The notes beneath the pieces are model-generated. The model was not told the DNA's origin, made no database searches, and saw only the letters and a list, made by a program, of their open reading frames with translations. Below are positions 21,515-31,381 of a stretch of 64,000 nucleotides of DNA, one piece after another. Each line of letters opens with the position of its first letter. The stretch's first letter is position 1. The DNA is from Neoceratodus forsteri (Eukaryota > Chordata > Ceratodontiformes > Ceratodontidae): assembly GCA_016271365.2 (NCBI GenBank), contig CM057449.1:1565458501-1565522500 (forward strand), given 5' to 3'. The position numbers and the translations under genes were made by a program.

Positions 21515-22475
21515 ATGTCTGAGAAACCCAAGAAGAAAACCTGTCCCACTGGGTTTCAACACTGTACTGAGTGTGGGGAGGCCTTTGCTAACGCCGATCC
21601 CCACCTCATCTGTGTTTATTTTCTGGGGTTTGACCACTTCAAACCAGACTGCCAAATCTGTAAGAACTTTCCTGAAACACACTCTAGATAAAAGACTGAG
21701 TAGGTTGAAGGAAAGGGAGGCCGAAAAGTCCGTAGATCTGGATGGCCAGCCCGGTTTGGTTGTGGCCAAACTTGAGGAGGTGCCTACTGACCTAGGCGAT
21801 ACCTCCTTGGGCAAAAGGAGAACCGACCCCGAGGGGCTGGTTCCATCAAAGAAAAAGCGCAAGTCTGCCGGTTCGGATCCTGTATCCCTCTCTCCAACCG
21901 CGGATGAAATAGCCAAAGTGATTAGTATTGTCCAGTTGCTTACACCGGTTCTGTCTGAACCGACACCACCGGTTCGGCGGTCGGTTCGGTCGGATCTGTC
22001 TCCTCCGAATTATGATCTAGAGACGTTTATTATGAGGAGTGGGAGGGAGACGAAGACTATCCCGGTGATGACGATGATGACGATGAAGGGGATCTGGATG
22101 TGCCCATTGAAACGGACATCTCCCCAGACAGGCCCTTAGGTGTCTCTCCTCCTAGACTCTCTGAGTCCCCTTCACACTTTTTGTTCTACAAAAAGGTGGT
22201 ACAAACCCTGCAGCTTCCCTTGGTTGAAGCAGCGGAGGAGGAGGAGGAAGAGCCTGATTTTGTGGAGATGATGGACATCCCAGAGTCCAAAAAGCTGTCT
22301 ATCCCTCTTTATAAATCTTTGGGGAAACAGACACACAAAATTTTACAAACCCCTAATTCAGTACCTCCTGTGGACAAGAGAATGGACAGGAGGTATTCGA
22401 TATCAGGCTCAGCTGCGGAGTTCCTTAATAGTCATTGTAGCCATGTTGGGGTAGTGCAGGCTGCAGCCTGTGACA
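21515..22475 (+). pseudogene. DIRS Gag, copy B (C-terminally deleted)
   Basis: It starts MSEKPKKKTCPTGF. A Cys/His cluster follows (HCTECGEAF, then GFDHFKPDCQICKNF), a likely zinc-binding region; one cysteine of the C-x2-C pair seen in copy E is replaced by phenylalanine. A frameshift near 21690 moves the reading to SRLKEREAEKSVDLDGQ. A proline- and acid-rich middle (PPVRRSVRSDLSPPNYD, then EEEEEEPDFVEMM) leads to VPPVDKRMDRRYSISG and AAEFLNSHCSHVGVVQAA. The copy then breaks off at the deletion, losing the DSRK and RGR regions. Confidence 0.85.
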
Positions 22476-22545
22476 GGACTGAATGTATCGTTTTATTCAT
22501 TATGAATAAAAAATGATTTACTACTACTACTACTACATCTTCTCC
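22476..22545. repeat. Deletion junction with hairpin and ACT microsatellite
   Basis: Gag stops and the end of the RT-RNase H ORF begins about 70 bp later. Between them lie a short hairpin (TTTTATTCATTATGAATAAAA) and a CTA repeat. The junction may be a scar of a small insertion or of repair. Confidence 0.6.
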
Positions 22546-22917
22546 AGGTGGGGCACTCCAGAGATAGATCTCTTTGCAGCACCAGACGATCATCAGCTTC
22601 CACTGTTTTGTTGCAGACCTCCAGTCCTGGGGACGGTTCCCCAGGATGCTCTCCTTTTGGACTGGAAGGGCAGGTTTCTCTATGCCTTCCCTCTGCTGTT
22701 CAGAGTTCTGATCAAGATCAGGACTCAACCCTGCACAGTGATACTGGTGGCTCCAGACCGGGCCAGACCGCCTTGGTATCCTCTACTGCTGTCCTTGTCA
22801 GTGTCATGTCCCCTGTCTCTGCCCTGGACATACAATCTCCTGTCCTCCTCCCAGGGGTGGATCTGGTACCCCAATCTCCAGTCTCTCCATCTCAAGGCCT
22901 GGCTCTTGAAGAGTTAG
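22546..22917 (+). pseudogene. DIRS methyltransferase-like segment, copy B
   Basis: The open frame reads WGTPEIDLFAAPDDHQLPLF, then LLLDWKGRFLYAFPLLFRVL and VILVAPDRARPPWYPLLLSL. This is the C-terminal part of the DIRS polyprotein, related to phage-type Dam methyltransferases in published descriptions of DIRS elements. Copies A (13035-13435) and D (53670-54065) carry the same segment. It is cut off from any RT by the upstream deletion. It overlaps the recombinase in a different frame, as usual for DIRS. Confidence 0.82.
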
Positions 22918-23960
22918 AATATGCAGCTCTACATCTTTCTCAGGGAGTTCTGGATATTCTGAAGGTCTCTAGGAAACCTTCCACTAGAAAAACGTACAAC
23001 TCCACATGGAAAAGGTTCAGTATTTGGTGCTCTCAGAAGGGCATCCTGCCCGATTCTGCAGACATTTCCACAACCTTAGACTATCTAGTTCATCTCAATG
23101 ATTTAGGCCTTCGGCCTGCCACTCTGAAGGTTCGTCTGGCAACTGTCTCTGCATTTCTCTCAGCAGGGAAGGGCTCTTCCCTGGCATCTCATCCTGTTTT
23201 CCAAAAGTTTTTCAAAGGTCTGGTTCACATTAACCTTCCCTTTAGGGAGCCCACTCCGCCTTGGGATCTTCATGTCTGCATAGCTCAGCTAATGCAGCTG
23301 CCTTTTGAACCTCTGGCTTTGGCCGAATTAAAGTACTTGACCTGGAAAACTGTGTTCCTAGTAGCTATTACTTCTGCCAGGCAGATTAGTGAGCTACAGG
23401 CCCTGTCAGTGGAACCTACTTCATCTCCTTCCATAGGGTTAAAGTAGTCCTCAGAACCAATAGGAAGTTCTTGCCCAAAGTGGTTTCAGATTTTCATCTG
23501 AACCAGTCTATACCTCTCTCTGTGTTTTTTCACTGACCATTCTTCTTCAGGTGAAAGAAGGTTACACAGTCTGGACATTAAGAGGGCCGTTAGCTACTAC
23601 ATTGAGCATACTAAGGCACATAGAAATGACTGTCTTCAATTGTTTCTCACTTATGGTGAAGTAGGAAAGGGTAAGCCTGCCACTAAGAGAACTGTTGCCA
23701 GGTGGATTGTTTCTTGTATACAATTCTGTTATGACAAATTGGGTAGGATGACCCCTTCAGGCCTGAGGGCTCATTCGACCAGGGGTACAGCTGCTTCTCT
23801 AGCTGCAGCCAGAGATATACCTTTGTTAGAGGTCTGTAAAGCAGCCACCTGGAAAATAGTACATACTTTCACCAAGCATTACTCCCCTGGACATCCAGGC
23901 TAGGAGTGATGCTAGGTTTGGTACAGCAGTACTGCAGAGCCTCTTCCCAAAGTAGGTTCT
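22548..23960 (+). pseudogene. DIRS tyrosine recombinase, copy B (catalytic residues intact, frame broken)
   Basis: Integrase-like enzyme of the lambda family. The core-binding region contains KPSTRKTYNSTWKRFSIWC (near 22980). The catalytic tetrad is recognisable: Arg in TSARQISELQ (AGG at 23379), His and Arg in RAHSTRGTAASL (23772-23783), and Tyr in TFTKHYS (23880). The frame is open from 22548 to 23447, then shifts near 23430 and again near 23530. The final segment is open at 23640-23903. The first frame overlaps the methyltransferase-like reading. Confidence 0.92.
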
Positions 23961-23996
23961 GCATTCCCTCCTCCATAGGGAACTGCTTGGTAGTTT

Positions 23997-24095
23997 GCAT
24001 TATGTCTGAATACAGCAAGACTTCATGTTATTTGAAGAAAAAATTATTCACCATAGTAATGTTGTTTCTTCTAATGGAGTCTTGCTGTATTCAGA
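23997..24095. repeat. ICR of DIRS copy B
   Basis: Left half TGTCTGAATACAGCAAGACT is the complement of the left end; right half (ATTCACCATAGTAATGTTGT...) is the complement of the right end at 24535-24559. The two halves share TCTTGCTGTATTCAGAC in opposite orientation, so the ICR itself is partly palindromic. Confidence 0.93.
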
Positions 24096-24360
24096 CTCCC
24101 CCACCTCCCTCTCAGAACCTGGTTTTGGGAAGTGGGCTGGCAGGTACAGTGTTGCACCTCAGGGGTGTACCTTGTACCCTCCCTCTTGGCTGGGGTAGAT
24201 GTTATTATTATTATTATTTTTCTGGTGTTTTACTAAATATTGTCACTACCTTTCCTTCTTGGGTTCTCGACTTGAGTCTATTGGGACCCAAGAAGATATA
24301 TTTTGCCCTTTGGCTATATTTGAACAATTTCCATGCTTTAGTTACTCATTAGTTTGCTCG

Positions 24361-24559
24361 TAAGAATCTGACGGTTACACTGAGAAGTACCACCGACAGA
24401 GGTTTGAAAACCGAGCTCAAGCTCAACGTTCTATGCTTTTGCATAGAGTTAACTCTGTCCTCTCTGGGGCAGTTCAAGTGCTGGGGCTAACTGCATTATC
24501 TCTGAATACAGCAAGACTCCATTAGAAGAAACAACATTACTATGGTGAGTAATTTTTTC
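24361..24559. repeat. Right ITR of DIRS copy B
   Basis: Complement of the left ITR with a short hairpin insertion (GCTTTTGCATAGAG near 24434). The outermost bases are GGTGAGTAATTTTTTC. Confidence 0.9.
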
Positions 24560-24852
24560 ATACATGCCATATAATGGCTCCACAAAGCCACAGTGACGGA
24601 AGTTTTGCCGCAATCCTTCACATCAGCGCAATCCCAATGACATCGCTGACGCATCCCAACAATGACCCGTGACATGCCGACACCGACCACCACACTTAAC
24701 TGTATCAATGCGGTGGGGGCTGTGCCCCTGTATCCCCCTTACTTTAAATATCTAACTCCACGTCGTTAGTGTGTGTGTGTCAATGATCTGTGTGTAGAGA
24801 CTGCACTGCTATGTTATACTGTGATATATATGCATATATGTGTATTTGTATT

Positions 24853-25005
24853 AGCGTGTGTGTGTATCACAGTAATTAGAAAGTGCAGTTAGGTGGCTCT
24901 TTGGTTAGCACAAAAAGTGCTAGTCTACATTTCCCCCGCTATCTAGATCAGTTTCAGCCTTCTGCATGTCATTGCTTATTTAACTGAGGTGTCTAGTGGC
25001 AACTT
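24853..25005 (+). repeat. Interspersed repeat, copy 1 (second copy at 26358)
   Basis: From GCGTGTGTGTGTATCACAG through CAGTTTCAGCCTTCTGCATG this matches 26358-26490 in the same orientation. Text resembling a tRNA box A (GTGGCTAAGTGGTTAG in copy 2) hints at a SINE head, but no box B is clear. The two copies flank the hairpin elements between them. Confidence 0.6.
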
Positions 25006-25137
25006 CCCATCCTCTGATGTCCCTAAGAGCCTGAAAAGAAGAAAACGGTCCCTTGATGTCTTTTCTTTTAATCTGTAAACATGTGTGTAGATGGTGCACT
25101 GCTATGTTGTACTCACTGGACTATATCTATGTATATA

Positions 25138-25139
<2 letters not shown>

Positions 25140-25176
<37 letters not shown>

Positions 25177-25184
25177 GTATATGT

Positions 25185-25216
<32 letters not shown>

Positions 25217-25230
25217 TTATACAATGTATG
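25140..25230. repeat. TG/TA microsatellite
   Basis: A GT tract is followed by alternating TA and TG runs. No coding meaning. Confidence 0.9.
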
Positions 25231-25349
25231 TTGTCAGATAAATGAGAGTATAAATCATCATATCTGACATGGGCCGTGAAGATAACATTGTTATCTTCAT
25301 GTTCCTATCGTCATATGTTATCTCACGTTCCTATCCGTCATATCGAAAC

Positions 25350-25769
25350 TTATCTGGTTGATCCTGCCACTCAGAGCACTTTCACTTTCACTAGAAGTGT
25401 AAGCGTGACCGGCGCTATGAAGATAGCGATTTGTAGTTTAGTAAATATTTTTAGAATGTGCCCAGACTTCAGTAAATTAGAATTTGCTCTGTATTTCTTG
25501 TAGTTCCTTGTTAAAAAGCTTCAAACTGCACACAGAGTGCAGCATTGACCGAGCCGTCGGCTTTTCAAGAGTAAAATGAACCGCGAGCGTCTGTTGCCTG
25601 GCATTAACAAGGAACTACAAAAAATGCAGACAAATTCTAATTTACTGAAGTCTGGGCACATTCTAAAAAATATTTACTAAACTACAAATCGCCAGTCTTC
25701 ATAGCGCTCGGTCACGCTACACTTCTAGTGAAAGTGAAAGTGCTCTGAGTGGCAGGATCAACCAGATAA
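25350..25769. mobile_element. Fold-back element whose ends are the 18S rRNA 5' sequence
   Basis: The arms 25350-25514 and 25614-25769 are nearly perfect inverted repeats around a 99-bp loop. The outermost bases are TATCTGGTTGATCCTGCCA at 25351-25369 and the complement at 25750-25768. Eighteen of these 19 bases match the highly conserved start of eukaryotic 18S rRNA (TACCTGGTTGATCCTGCCA); beyond them the similarity stops. The 16-mer CAGGATCAACCAGATA recurs at 25804-25819 and 25841-25856. No protein is encoded. A fold-back transposon or a MITE with an unusual target or terminus is likely. Confidence 0.85.
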
Positions 25770-25803
25770 CCATATAAACGTCACTTTTTCCCCCAAATAA
25801 AAG

Positions 25804-25856
25804 CAGGATCAACCAGATATTTTTACTAACTTTAAACTGACAGGATCAACCAGATA
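25804..25856 (-). repeat. Two extra copies of the terminal 16-mer
   Basis: CAGGATCAACCAGATA occurs at 25804-25819 and 25841-25856, outside the right arm (where it is 25753-25768). The spacings are 51 and 37 bp. They may be remnants of further element ends. Confidence 0.85.
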
Positions 25857-26140
25857 TTTAAAAACCTATATAATCTATTATGTTGGGGAAGCATGTGGAG
25901 CCCTGTGTGTGTGGGGGGGCATGGCATAATAAACCAGATAATGCTTCTTAAAACTAACCATAAATAGCATAATCCACTAAATATTTCTTAAGCAATAAAT
26001 GACATCTGCTGTTTTGGCAGCGTTTCTGTAAAGGGGGGTTGTATTGCTAGGGCCATCACCTTTATGTCACCCATTGCATTGAGAGGGGCACGTAGTGAGT
26101 TGTGTTGGGGCAGGGGCAAAGCATACGTTGTATAAACCGA

Positions 26141-26297
26141 ATATGACATGGCCCGACTGAAGATATCATATTTATCTTCACTCGAGGCCAGTGACATCAA
26201 GATATCTCACTCGTGGCTTCGCCACTCGTGAGATATCATGATATCACTGGCCTCTCGTGAAGATAAATATGATATCTTCAGTCGGGCCATGTCATAT
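26141..26297. repeat. 157-bp near-perfect palindrome
   Basis: The arms start ATATGACATGGCCCGACTGA and close with their complement around a short loop near 26216-26222. Part of the arm (GACATGG.CC, then GAAGATA) resembles 25263-25300 upstream of the 18S-ended hairpin, so both may belong to one family. A TA microsatellite adjoins the right end. Confidence 0.88.
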
Positions 26298-26298
26298 C

Positions 26299-26324
26299 CT
26301 ATATATATATATATATATATATAT

Positions 26325-26359
<35 letters not shown>
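26299..26359. repeat. TA microsatellite
   Basis: Two long TA tracts separated by TCCC. Confidence 0.95.
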
Positions 26360-26361
<2 letters not shown>

Positions 26362-26490
26362 CGTGTGTGTATCACAGCAATTAGAAAGGGAAGTTCAGTG
26401 GCTAAGTGGTTAGTGCAAAAATTGCTAGTCTGCATTCCCCTGTTAGATCAGTTTCAGCCTTATGCATGTCATTTCTGATTTAAATGAGAG
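26358..26490 (+). repeat. Interspersed repeat, copy 2
   Basis: Second copy of the repeat at 24853-25005, with GCGTGTGTGTATCACAGCAA and AGTGGCTAAGTGGTTAGTGC. The latter resembles a tRNA box A. Confidence 0.55.
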
Positions 26491-27229
26491 TCTGTTGCTG
26501 CCCTGCCATAACTGCCCCCCCATACCCAGCCCATGCTAAGCCAAGCCCATATTAGTCTTCTGTCACGGGGATCTGCTCCTAGACTTAGTACAACATCAAT
26601 ACCAGCGTCGAACAATCTGGCATTGACAAATGCTTGTTTAATTTAGTACTTGTCCTAGACAAGGGACTAAAATAAATCTACTTGTCCATCTGCAAAATTT
26701 GGTAGTCAGTTAAGAGACACAGTTAGCTTGAACTAATCACCCGCCCCAGCACCCCCGCTTGGTGTCTAATGTCGATAATATTGTGCTGGAGCTACATATA
26801 AATATTACAATATTTGGAATGTCAGGTCGATTTATTTCACTTTCTTCTATTTGTTTCACTTTTCCCTTGTTCAGTTTCCATCATTTGTATAAAGTATCTT
26901 TGGCTTCTCACCTTACTTACCTTGACATTATGTTGTCTTCACTCTCTTCAGCTCTTACTTTCATTACAGATTGAGAGAGCATGCTTAATTGAGAGTACTC
27001 CTTTCCTCTGCATGTGATATACGCTTCTTCTGTAAAGAACGTCTCATGTGCAGGTGCCCTAGGAACCCTGGTGTAGGAGTGGCTGAGGTGCTTATTTGTT
27101 GTTTTTGCCATGCTTGTTCATTTTATTCTTATACCTGTATTTATGTATTTTGGGTTGCATTGTTGTAGATGAGAACTGTGTTTTTGTGCAATGTATTTTA
27201 TATCTCCTGTCCCTTACATATAGGCAGTG
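26491..27229. other. No gene seen
   Basis: AT-rich sequence with no recognised coding or repeat family, up to the 5' truncation point of the next LINE. Confidence 0.5.
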
Positions 27230-29996
27230 CCTGGAAACACGCCTCGATCATGACTGGGATGTTAACATACCAGGGTACACAACCTACAGGAGCGACAGGG
27301 AGGGCGGGGGGAGTAGCTCTCTATGTAAGGGAAGGGATAAAAGCAACTGAACAAAAGAGTAAACAGGGAGGAGAGGAGGCACTGTGGGTCACCTTAGAGA
27401 CTGGAAATGGCACCACAATCCGAACAGGGGTTGTATATAGACCCCCATGTCAGGGGAAGGGAATGGACAAGGATATTATAGAAGGCATACTTAGGATGGC
27501 AGAGAAAGGGGAGACAATGTTGATGGGGGACCTTAACATGCCAGATGTTAACTGGAGCACCTTTGCAGCAGCCACATCTAAAAGCAGGGCCATTCTTGAT
27601 GCCCTTCAGGTGGCATGCCTCAAACAGCTAGTTTTGGAACCTACTCATGAGGGAGCAATCTTAGACCTCGTACTCTCAAATGGGGACAGTGAGAGGATTT
27701 CAGATCTAGAAGTGGGTAACCATTTGGGAACAAGTGACCACCAAACAGTGTGGTTCACGATAAACTCAGCTAGAGTCAAGCCATACAAAAGTGAGGGGTC
27801 TGGATTTCAGGAGGGCTCACTTTGGCAAGATGGGAGAGTGCCTTAGAAAAGCACTAGCAAATAGGCTAGAAGGAAGGGTGGAGCAACAATAGGGGAAATA
27901 TCAAAACTGCCATCACAGAGGCAACAAGCCTTTGTGTAAAGCAAATAAGCAAATCAAAATGAAAGCAAAAGCCACTATGGTTCTCAAAAGAGGTGACGGT
28001 GAAGGTTAGGGAGAAAAAGATAGCATTTAGGAAGTATAAGGAAACGCAGAAGGAGCAGGACAGAGAACTGTACCAGTTAAGGCAGAAGAAAGCAGGGAGG
28101 GTAGTCAGAATAGCAAAGGCAGAAACTGAGGAAAAGATAGCTAACTCGGTTAAGAAGGGGGATAAAACATTTTAGAGGTATATCAGGGAGCGTAGAAAGA
28201 CAAAGGGAGGGATAGTGAGGCTGAATAGAATGGATGGTGGGTGGGCAGAGAATGACGGTGAAAAAGCAGGGATACTGAATGAATACTTTTGTTCAGTATT
28301 CACAAAAGAGGAAGTGGGGGAGGTGCCTAATCCAATTAACAGAAGCACTCTGGAGAGGGGGGTTGATCCCAGTCCTTTCACAGAAGAAAGGGTTCTGAAA
28401 GAACTCCTAAAACTGAAGGTGGACAAAGCAATGGGGCCAGATGGAATTCACCCCATAATTTTAAAAGAATTAAGCAGAGAACTAGTGACATCACTGACTA
28501 CCCTTTTTAACAAATCATGGGAGGATGGTATGGTACCTGAGGACTGGAAGAAGGTGGATGTGATTCCCCTTCACAAAAGTGGGAGTAAGACAAAGGCAGG
28601 AAACTACAGACCTGTCAGTTTGACCTCTGTGGTAGGAAAGTGATAGAATCACTGCTGAAGGAAAGAATTGTTGAGTACCTAGAGGCCAGTGGGGCACAGG
28701 ACCCAAGGCAGCATGGGTCCACAGCGGGAAGGTCATGTCAGACAAATCTAATTGATTTCTTTGACTGGGTGACCAAAGTAGTAGACCAGGGAGGGGCTGT
28801 GGACATGGCCTACATAGACTTTAGCAAGGCATTTGACACAGTCCCACACAAAAGATTAGTAATCAAATTAACCAGCCTGGGAGTGGGTCCCAGGGTGGTA
28901 GCCTGGGTAAAACATTGGCTGAACAACAGGACACAGAAGGTAATTGTAAATGGAGTCCAATCTGAAGAAAGAGGGGTTAGTAGTAGGGTACCACAGGGTT
29001 CAGTACTGGGTCCAGTCCTTTTTAATGTCTTTATAAGTGACATTGCACAGGGACTGGAAGGAAAAGTATGCCTCTTTGCAGATGACACAAAGATCTGCAA
29101 CAGGGTTGATACACAGAGAGGTGTGGAAATGATGAGAAGGGACTTGGCAAGGTTGGAGGAATGGTCAGAAGTATGGCAGCTTGGATTCAGTGCAAAGAAG
29201 TGCAAACTAATGCACCTGGGAAACAAAAACCCAGGGGAAGATTACACAATGGGGGGGAAGGTAGTAACAACAACAAAAATGGAAAGGGACCTGGGGTAAT
29301 CATATCAGATGACCTTAAGGTTGGCAAGCAATGTGAGAAGGCGGTAGGGAGGGCTGGGGGATACTGGGATGTATAGGGAGAGGTATCACCAGCAGAAAAC
29401 AGGAAGTTGTTATCCACCTGTACAGACAGTTGGTGAGACCCCATCTGGAGTACTGCGTCCAGTTGTGGAGACCCCATCTCCGCAAGGACATAGACAGGAT
29501 GGAGGCAGTTCAGAGGAGGGCAACTAAAATGGTGCAGGGTCTGCAAGAGAAGCCATACGAGGAGAGACTAAAGGAGATTAATATGTATACCCTTGAGGAA
29601 AGGAGGGAGAGGGGGACATGATAGAAACGTTTAAGTACCTCAGTGGAATCAACAAAGTCCAAGAGGGTAGCATCTTTCAGAAAAAGAGATGTGCAAGAAC
29701 AAGGGGACACAATTTGAAGATAGAGGGGGAACGGCCCAGGGGCAATGTGAGGAAGTATTTTTTCACAGAGAGGGTGGTGGACGCATGGAACAGCCTTCCT
29801 GAGGAGGTTGTGGGGTCTAAAACTGTGGGAGAATTCAAGAATGCATGGGACAGACATAAGGCAATTTTTATGGGGGGTAGGAAGAAATAGGCTATTGGTT
29901 AAATAGGATCTGCAGCTTATCCTGTAGATAGGGAAATGGGCAGACTAGGTGGGCCAAGCGGTCCTTATCTACCGTCAAAGTCTATGTTTCTATGAC
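27230..29996 (+). mobile_element. CR1-like LINE, copy 4 (best preserved, 5' truncated)
   Basis: Homology to copy 1 begins at the middle of the endonuclease (DHDWDVNIPGY) and runs to the family 3' end (GCGGTCCTTATCTACCGTCA, then TATGTTTCTATG). The 5' end is missing, a usual result of incomplete reverse transcription. No clear target duplication. Confidence 0.93.
27250..29890 (+). pseudogene. CR1-like ORF2 (endonuclease-RT), copy 4
   Basis: The endonuclease C-terminal half is open at about 27300-27846, with GGVALYVREGIKA, GVVYRPPCQG, GDLNMPDVNWS, LDLVLSNGD and GTSDHQTVWF. RT is open at 28215-28643 (KVDKAMGPDGIHP and WKKVDVIPLHKSG) and 28640-29299. The latter has AYIDFSKAFDTVPHKRL, RVPQGSVLGPVLFN and an intact FADD box at 29075-29086. 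One lost base at about 28640 and another at about 29298 shift the frame. The C-terminus is open at 29430-29621 and 29618-29890 (DIRMEAVQRRATKMVQ-like and FQKKRCARTRGHNLK). Catalytic residues are present but the protein cannot be made whole. Confidence 0.92.
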
Positions 29997-30124
29997 TCAA
30001 TGTGCCTTTCCCGGTCACCAATTTCCAAATAAATAAACAAACGGGCTCATTTCGGGAATTTATTTCATTTTGTGAATATTATTGCTTGACCTTGAACAAT
30101 AATGTACAGATACATTCACAGTGG

Positions 30125-30231
30125 CACTCTTAGGAGTGTGAGAGTGGTCTCACATTCTCAGGGTGTCAGAACTACTTACTGTCTCACAGCCTAAGAATGC
30201 ATGAGAGAGGAGTTTTACACTCCTAAGAGTG
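30125..30231. repeat. Small inverted-repeat element
   Basis: Perfect 15-bp inverted repeats, CACTCTTAGGAGTGT at 30125-30139 and its complement at 30217-30231, enclose about 77 bp. Possibly a short MITE; no target duplication recognised. Confidence 0.6.
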
Positions 30232-30280
30232 CGTTGGGGATGTATATATATATATAATTTCTCTCCCTTCCACCTCCTGG

Positions 30281-30384
30281 ATTGTAGGGCATTATGAGAT
30301 ACAGTGTTGGTCTGGAGTGTAGAGCTTTATGAGATACAGTGTTGGTCTGGATTGTAGGGCATTATGGGGTACAGTGTTGGTCTT
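30281..30384 (+). repeat. 35-bp tandem repeat, three copies
   Basis: The units start at 30281, 30316 and 30351 and share GATACAGTGTTGGTCTGG with few changes. Confidence 0.88.
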
Positions 30385-30402
30385 TATTCCCTCCCCCACC
30401 AC

Positions 30403-30469
30403 CCATACACACACACATATTATGGCAGCAGCATTCTCTTCCCCTCATGCTCCTGGGTGTTCCCCTTGC

Positions 30470-30500
<31 letters not shown>

Positions 30501-30575
30501 ATACATACACTTAATGGCAGAAGCATTTTCTCCCCTCCCTTCCTGGAGTCCCCCCAATACACACACACACACACA
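30403..30575. repeat. CA microsatellites within a larger tandem unit
   Basis: Three CA tracts are separated by similar stretches containing TATGGCAGCAGCATTCTCT or its variant, so a unit of roughly 90-100 bp is repeated about twice. Open frames here are low-complexity artefacts. Confidence 0.8.
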
Positions 30576-30680
30576 GAGCATTCTTTTCTCTTTATCTTGA
30601 ATACATACAACATATGATTGTGAAAGCAGAAAAAACAACCATTGCAGTCTACCATGTCTGTTCAAGTTAGCAAACCCACC

Positions 30681-31366
30681 TTCAAGTTAAATGCCTTATA
30701 TTAATGCATTGGAGATCCAACATCATTCCCACCCTCCCGAATATTCTCAAACAACTATCTCAATATGCCATCCTTGATCGTATGTCACACACAGCCTCTG
30801 AACGACTTAATTTATATGATAAATGCTGGCAGGACTATTTTAAATATTTAAACATGTCTACACATAGCGTCACTTAATCCATGGGTTGTTTTATGTTCAC
30901 ATTGGAATCTCGCTTCTAGCTCTTTCGTTCCTTTTTCATCTCCTGTCTTTCTATCTTTTTATCTCCTTCTCTTCTTCCCTTTCCCTCGTCATTCTTGTTC
31001 ACTTTCTTAGATATTTTTCTTTTTTTTATGTTCTTCCTTTATGCAGTCTTACACATACTTGTATTAAATTACAGAATAATAGAAGTACAATCACGACTGC
31101 TCATATTTCTTTGTTTGTATCTACTCCTTTTACCCCTTGAACCATAAATTGCCATATTTTCTCTGTCTCATATAGATTGTACTGTTACATATTGTTTTCT
31201 CAGCATTTGTTTTCCCCTTTAATATCATTGTATATTACTTCAAACAACATGTTTTTTCCTTCTATTAAGAATGTATGTAAGTGCATATTGGAGAATGTAG
31301 TGTATTTGTATGTATGATCACAATAATTACAATAAAAAGATTAACTGTAAAAAAAATAAAAAAAAA
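30681..31366 (+). mobile_element. 5'-truncated L1-clade LINE with 15-bp target duplication
   Basis: GTTAGCAAACCCACC is perfectly duplicated at 30666-30680 and 31367-31381. The 686-bp insert ends in an A-rich tail (31346-31366). An open frame at 30728-30877 ends at TAA with SERLNLYDKCWQDYFKYLN, which resembles the extreme C-terminus of L1 ORF2; the rest is 3' UTR. The long duplication and poly(A) tail fit L1-type target-primed insertion. A processed transcript mobilised by L1 is the alternative. Confidence 0.82.
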
Positions 31367-31381
31367 GTTAGCAAACCCACC

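Larger units (their letters stand above)
20966..24559 (+). mobile_element. DIRS-like retrotransposon, copy B (internally deleted, termini intact)
   Basis: The 3.6-kb copy keeps both ITRs, the ICR, most of Gag and the recombinase, but lacks the Gag C-terminus, the RT and RNase H. Compared with copy A it is a different family: the ITRs do not match, while proteins align. The deletion junction is at about 22476-22545. Because the termini and ICR are complete, it could in principle be copied by proteins of a relative. Confidence 0.93.

Noticed and set aside
25351..25369. An 18S rRNA gene
   Set aside because: Only the first 19 bases match; the next bases do not follow 18S and no rRNA is present.
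30329..30665. Open frames rich in His-Thr or Cys-Val
   Set aside because: They are translations of CA microsatellites.
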